This document shows, piece after piece, positions 59,841-64,000 of a stretch of 64,000 nucleotides of DNA. The position numbers and the translations under genes were made by a program. The DNA lies in assembly GCF_038007465.1 (NCBI RefSeq), contig NZ_JBBOXF010000001.1, forward strand, positions 4,599,001 through 4,663,000, in the 5' to 3' direction. The notes below the pieces were generated by a model that was given only the letters and a program-made list of their open reading frames with translations, ran no database searches and was not told where the DNA came from. Origin of the DNA: Sporosarcina sp. FSL K6-1508. GTDB lineage: Bacteria; Bacillota; Bacilli; Bacillales_A; Planococcaceae. Each line of letters opens with the position of its first letter. Position 1 is the stretch's first letter.

Positions 59841-59857
59841 TTTCATTACTTTAACTT

Positions 59858-62800
59858 TTATATAGCTTCTATTGTTGGCTGTGGAGAAATGATGATTGAA
59901 TCGTCAATCCCCGGCTGTAATTGATCGGAGCCTGGAAGTGGTTTCTTATTGTCGTTCAATTGTCCCCCGTTGCCAAGGGCAGGCTTTTTCGTGATTGACA
60001 CTTTTTGTACAGTCTTATGTCCAGCAAGGTCAATCACTTCAAATGTGAAGTCATTGATTCCATTCTTAAGTTTAAGCTCGACCTCTATTACACTGTCAAA
60101 GTTTGTCATGCCATATGGCTGTGACAAGTCGTGCGCAAATACTTCGCTTCCATTAACATACATACGAAGATCGTCAAAGTTATCTTGAACACGTACTTTC
60201 AACTTAACGTTTTCATCTTTTGTCTCTTTTACATTGTTGTCTTCAAAAGTTAGAATCGCTGCTTGTGTATCTACAAATACACGTCGTGCAATTCCCATCT
60301 CATTTCCGTATTTGTCGGTTGCTTGCACTTTTACTTCTTGGAATCCGTCTTCAAATGTCAGTGTATGCGAGTAATTTTTGCCATCGAAGTTTTCTGCTTC
60401 TACACCATTTACGGTAACAGATGCAATTTCAGATTCAGATTCCACTTTGCCGGTGACAGTCACTGTGTTTTCTCCAAATGCAGCAAAGTTTTCAGGTGAT
60501 GTGATATAGACGACCGGTTTCACTACCGGCGCGCCCGCTTCAACAGGAAAATCTGCAGCGTTTAACGCAGAATCCCATACACGGATGGTCAGTATATCTT
60601 CTGGTCCGATATCTTCTGCCACCGTGAATGTCAGTGTTTCAGCACTAAGCGGATTACCGCTAATAACTTTGTCATTCAACAATACTTCCCACTTTTCAAT
60701 CCCTGTACCACCTTCATTATCTTCTAGTTCCATTACCGTCACTGTTTTTGTTGTTATATCATAAGAAGCTTTGGCGACCGGTGCAGTTGTATCGATTTTC
60801 ACAGGGAATTGAATAGACTGCCATTCTGCCCCTTCAAAATCGATTACGCCGCGCAGTTCAATATAATACTGACCATCTGGTGCTACTTCCCCGTTAATCT
60901 TTCCATCCCACGCATAGTTCTGACTGAACGTGTACGGATTTGTACTCGCGTTCTGGATATAATGTTTACGCAGCCAATTCGAAGTCCGGATCGTACGGAC
61001 TTTCACGCCACTGTTATCAAGTACATTTACTTCAAAATGCTTGGCATTTCGGATAAGGGAAAATACAGGTATCGCTTTATCGCGGAAGCCATCTTCATTC
61101 GGAGAAAATCCAAAACGTAATGGATCGTAATTCCCTCCCCCGGTAATGAATTGACCTTTTTCATCCGCCAAAACTGTCATTCCCCAGTACGAATTTTGTT
61201 CCCATTTAAAGGCGTCAAAAATCGGTGATTGATTCCAAACGCCTTTAAATCCAAAGAAGGGAACCGTCAGTGGCACATTGCCTGTCGTTTCTTCTTCTGG
61301 ATCCGTCAGCAAGACGAACCCATCAATGAAATAACCGTTCGAGAAATAGTCGTCCAAGTAACTAGCCCCCGATAGGTCAATGGACACCTGGATTGATGCT
61401 GTGCTATTCGCAGGGATTGCGACTGTTCGATCGGCATTAATTGTAACGTCATCTGTAATGATATGGGAGCCCAATTCATTGGACGCAGTTACCCAAACAC
61501 CGTTCAATTCGTATGGAACATCTGTCTGCAATGCATAATCGATTGCATAGGTTTTGCTTTCATCTGAAAAGTTTTCTGCTTCTAATGTGAACGTGATTGT
61601 GTTGCCTTTGATTTCTTTCAATGCCACTTTTGCTTCACCTGTCGCTTTATTTGTCGCAACAACATCTGTTGAAAGTGCATTTGCAAGTTGCATAAGACCC
61701 GAACCTTGACGTCGCGGTGATACATAATCGCCGTAATCTTCATCGAATAGAACTGGTTTCGCTGTATTCATCAGAAGTTGTTTCGCTAAATCCACACGGC
61801 TTTTTCCTTTCAAGCCGAAATCGGAATCAACGCGGTCAAACACCAGAGCTGTCCCGCCCGCTACATGAGGCGACGCCATTGAAGTCCCACTCATAATTCC
61901 ATATTCATTGTTTTGCAATGTCGAAAAAATATTGCCGCCTGGGGCTGTAATTTCCGGTTTAAAATCCAAGTTCGGTGTCGGTCCCCAAGAAGTAAAGCCG
62001 CTCATTTTCCCGGCATTTGGGTTTTTCGTGTTCATATATTCCCCGTCGAAATTCACTGTAACGCGTTCACCTTTTTTTGCAGCTTCTGACATTTTCACGC
62101 CATCCGCTTGCATGATCGACATATAAGGAATTTTAATGGCAGCATCGCCAGCCATATTGATGGTTCCCGGTGCATTGTTATAGATGATGATGCCCGCCGC
62201 ACCTGCTGTTTGTGCATTCAGGGCTTTATCGACAAAGCCAATATCTCCTCGTGAAACGAGTGCATATTTACCTTTGAAGTCTTTGCCTGCAAAATCGCTC
62301 ACATTGCCAAGACCTGCGTCCATGATTTCAATTTCTTTCCCGCCCTGTTTTGCTGGATCAGCATCACTCGACAACATATATAACGATCGGCCCGCTTCTT
62401 TTCCATTTAAGGAATAGGCGAAACTATATGCCGTAATCATTGAGTTTTCAAATGATGCTACGCCCAGTGACTCGTAAGATACACTTGGCGATCCTGTCAA
62501 ACCGTAATCCTGGTCTTCCACATGATTGTAGAATGAACCATTTCCGTATAATGCTGAGTTCCCGGCTGAAATTGAGACAAGAACCCCATTTTCCACCATC
62601 CGCTCAACTGCCTGCTGTTCAGGGCTATTCCCATCAACAAAACCAGCTGTAGAACCGAGCGATAAATTCAATACGTCCGCTCCAAGCTTAACGGAGTCAT
62701 CCATCGCTTTCACATAGATGTCACCATACGTCGAAGGATATAATGGATCATTGCCAAAAACTTTCAATGCTAGCAATTGTGCTTCCGGTGCAACCCCTTT

Positions 62801-63649
62801 AATGCCGCCCGCCTCTTCATTACCATTAGCTCCGACCGTGCCTGCCACATGCATTCCGTGCATGGATGCATCCGGACCAAGATCTAGAATTTCGTCATTG
62901 CCATCCATATAGTTATAGCCAAACGGCACTTTTTCTGTATAATATTTTCCACCCTTTAACGAACCGTTCCGTTTAAGACGTGTTACACCCGCTTCTTTAA
63001 TGGCCCCTTTTGCAGGAGTTGTCAGGACCATATCACGATGGGCCGGATCAATACCTGTATCAATAACACCGACAACCATTCCTTCTCCTGTATAGCCATA
63101 TTCATTCCAGGCACGCTGGGCTTGTACAAGTTCTTTTGAATGAATCATTTCAGGCTTGTCTTCAGGCCGTTTGTATTCATTTGACTCGTACACTGCCTTG
63201 ACGTCCTTGATTGCCGCTATCTTTTCAATATCGGCCGCTTTTACATCAGCGGAGAATCCATTGAATACTGTTGTAAAGTTTTCGTGCATAAGACTAGTTG
63301 GGGATGCATTTTCCAAACTAATTTGCATCGCTTTTTGTTGAAAGATGACGCCCTTTTCTAAGTTGTCCCGTTCTGATTCGGACAATTCCTTATAGAGCCG
63401 CCCTTTCATCGTTGCTCCCTCAATTGCCGGAGGTGCCGTCAGTTCGATGATGATGCGCACCATCTGTTCTGGATTTTCCGGTTGCAAGAGACTTTCAGGT
63501 ATTTTATCCACAGAAGTCATTCCATTAGCAGGAGCAAGTCCTCCACCCTTATTGCCGAATGAAGCAGGCCCTGCTGCAGCAAAAACTGCTGTACTGAATG
63601 TCAGCACAAAAATCACTGCTAACAAGGTGATTCGTTTTATCATGCTCAA
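59858..63649 (-). CDS. Large secreted subtilisin-like protease (Vpr-like)
   Basis: The 1263-residue extracellular S8 peptidase has a signal peptide (about 1-25) and an inhibitor I9-type propeptide (about 62-160). The catalytic domain has Asp197 in GVIDTGIDPAHRD, His264 in SMHGMHVAG and Ser590 in SGTSMASPHVAGG, with a PA domain inserted between His and Ser (about 425-540). Beyond 660 lie Fn3/Ig-like modules (VTGKVESESEIASVTVNG, FDDLRMYVNGSEV) and a short Pro-rich tail; no SLH domain or sortase motif is seen. The start is TTG after GGGGG. A role in protein scavenging or wall turnover is inferred. Confidence 0.9.
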   Translation of the reverse strand: MSMIKRITLLAVIFVLTFSTAVFAAAGPASFGNKGGGLAPANGMTSVDKIPESLLQPENPEQMVRIIIELTAPPAIEGATMKGRLYKELSESERDNLEKGVIFQQKAMQISLENASPTSLMHENFTTVFNGFSADVKAADIEKIAAIKDVKAVYESNEYKRPEDKPEMIHSKELVQAQRAWNEYGYTGEGMVVGVIDTGIDPAHRDMVLTTPAKGAIKEAGVTRLKRNGSLKGGKYYTEKVPFGYNYMDGNDEILDLGPDASMHGMHVAGTVGANGNEEAGGIKGVAPEAQLLALKVFGNDPLYPSTYGDIYVKAMDDSVKLGADVLNLSLGSTAGFVDGNSPEQQAVERMVENGVLVSISAGNSALYGNGSFYNHVEDQDYGLTGSPSVSYESLGVASFENSMITAYSFAYSLNGKEAGRSLYMLSSDADPAKQGGKEIEIMDAGLGNVSDFAGKDFKGKYALVSRGDIGFVDKALNAQTAGAAGIIIYNNAPGTINMAGDAAIKIPYMSIMQADGVKMSEAAKKGERVTVNFDGEYMNTKNPNAGKMSGFTSWGPTPNLDFKPEITAPGGNIFSTLQNNEYGIMSGTSMASPHVAGGTALVFDRVDSDFGLKGKSRVDLAKQLLMNTAKPVLFDEDYGDYVSPRRQGSGLMQLANALSTDVVATNKATGEAKVALKEIKGNTITFTLEAENFSDESKTYAIDYALQTDVPYELNGVWVTASNELGSHIITDDVTINADRTVAIPANSTASIQVSIDLSGASYLDDYFSNGYFIDGFVLLTDPEEETTGNVPLTVPFFGFKGVWNQSPIFDAFKWEQNSYWGMTVLADEKGQFITGGGNYDPLRFGFSPNEDGFRDKAIPVFSLIRNAKHFEVNVLDNSGVKVRTIRTSNWLRKHYIQNASTNPYTFSQNYAWDGKINGEVAPDGQYYIELRGVIDFEGAEWQSIQFPVKIDTTAPVAKASYDITTKTVTVMELEDNEGGTGIEKWEVLLNDKVISGNPLSAETLTFTVAEDIGPEDILTIRVWDSALNAADFPVEAGAPVVKPVVYITSPENFAAFGENTVTVTGKVESESEIASVTVNGVEAENFDGKNYSHTLTFEDGFQEVKVQATDKYGNEMGIARRVFVDTQAAILTFEDNNVKETKDENVKLKVRVQDNFDDLRMYVNGSEVFAHDLSQPYGMTNFDSVIEVELKLKNGINDFTFEVIDLAGHKTVQKVSITKKPALGNGGQLNDNKKPLPGSDQLQPGIDDSIIISPQPTIEAI

Positions 63650-63873
63650 ATTATTTCCCCCTTTTTTACGATTACACCATTCTAAATCATTTGAATAGTG
63701 GGCAAATTAAAGTTACCATGCGCTAGCAAACTTTCATATCCAACCTTTGCCATTATTTTAATAGCGCTTACAAGGAGTTCGGACATGCCTTCGATATGTA
63801 TAAACTACTATATTAAACCCATTTGCAATGTTACCTTTCCTCATAATAAATTTTCCCAACTTGCTAGAGATAG

Positions 63874-63910
63874 AAAAAACCGGTGCTGCAAAAATTGCAG
63901 TACCGGTTTT
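63874..63910 (-). terminator. Terminator of the right-edge dehydrogenase gene
   Basis: AAAACCGGTGCTGCAA and TTGCAGTACCGGTTTT pair with one mismatch, and the minus strand continues TTTTTTC. Apart from this, 63650-63937 shows only the protease promoter region, with no identified operator. Confidence 0.8.
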
Positions 63911-63937
63911 CCTATTACATTATTCTGGGACTATCGA

Positions 63938-64000
63938 TTACCGTGCTGAGAAGCCGCCATCAATCACAAGTTCCGCGCCTGTTATATAAGCTGCTTCGTC
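63938..64000 (-). CDS. Short-chain dehydrogenase/reductase, C-terminal end only
   Basis: The last 20 codons read DEAAYITGAELVIDGGFSAR and stop. YITG-x4-DGG is the conserved C-terminal signature of classical SDR enzymes such as 3-oxoacyl-ACP reductase or glucose dehydrogenase. The rest lies beyond the window, so cofactor and substrate are unknown. Confidence 0.75.
   Translation of the reverse strand, partial: DEAAYITGAELVIDGGFSAR

Overview
The window looks like the chromosome of a low-to-moderate GC, endospore-forming Bacillota of the Planococcaceae type (Sporosarcina-like; the genus is an inference). The reasons are Gram-positive Shine-Dalgarno (SD) sequences, a hemE-hemH-hemY coproporphyrin-route haem operon, comK, degS/degU, tagO, a CotH spore-coat kinase, an S-layer accessory Sec pair (SecA2 + SlaP) and local gene order like the Bacillus yhf, hem and degSU-tagO neighbourhoods. 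Both edges cut a gene: a DUF6932-like protein on the left and a short-chain dehydrogenase on the right.

1-9 kb: an S9 peptidase, the divergent citA/citR pair (citrate synthase and its LysR regulator), a MntA-HepT type VII toxin-antitoxin pair, a repeat-rich gap, then cotH facing two small paralogous genes. One paralog encodes a Cys-rich protein with a 13-residue tandem repeat like CotG. Both paralogs carry a perfect hairpin that buries the SD. 9-18 kb: an acyl-CoA ligase with a FadR-like box, a BceRS-BceAB peptide-sensing/detoxification operon, a 21-bp tandem repeat, lplJ, two tandem yhfH copies and a glycerophosphodiesterase lipoprotein.

18-31 kb: hemEHY facing the haem-degrading hmoB, an M20 amidohydrolase, comK tail-to-tail with a yhjD-like gene, degSU, a YigZ protein, an LCP wall-teichoic-acid ligase and tagO. 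31-36 kb: secA2-slaP (S-layer export), a small NlpC/P60 hydrolase with WalR sites, and an unknown acidic protein.

36-39 kb is a mosaic of mobile DNA. An intact IS110-type transposase with a candidate bridge RNA sits inside a roughly 2-kb insertion that splits a MITE-like repeat into two halves. 39-50 kb: nagB, a ba3-type cytochrome c oxidase operon, ACT-domain malic enzyme, a GAF-GGDEF-EAL protein, a chemoreceptor, a BrnQ transporter and an SCP2 protein behind a perfect palindrome.

50-64 kb: an epimerase remnant, adenine deaminase, a LysM-NlpC/P60 hydrolase with three WalR half-sites, an ECF transporter (S, T and a fused double ATPase), a BMP lipoprotein-chemoreceptor pair and a large Vpr-like subtilase. 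At least two dispersed repeat families fill many of the gaps.
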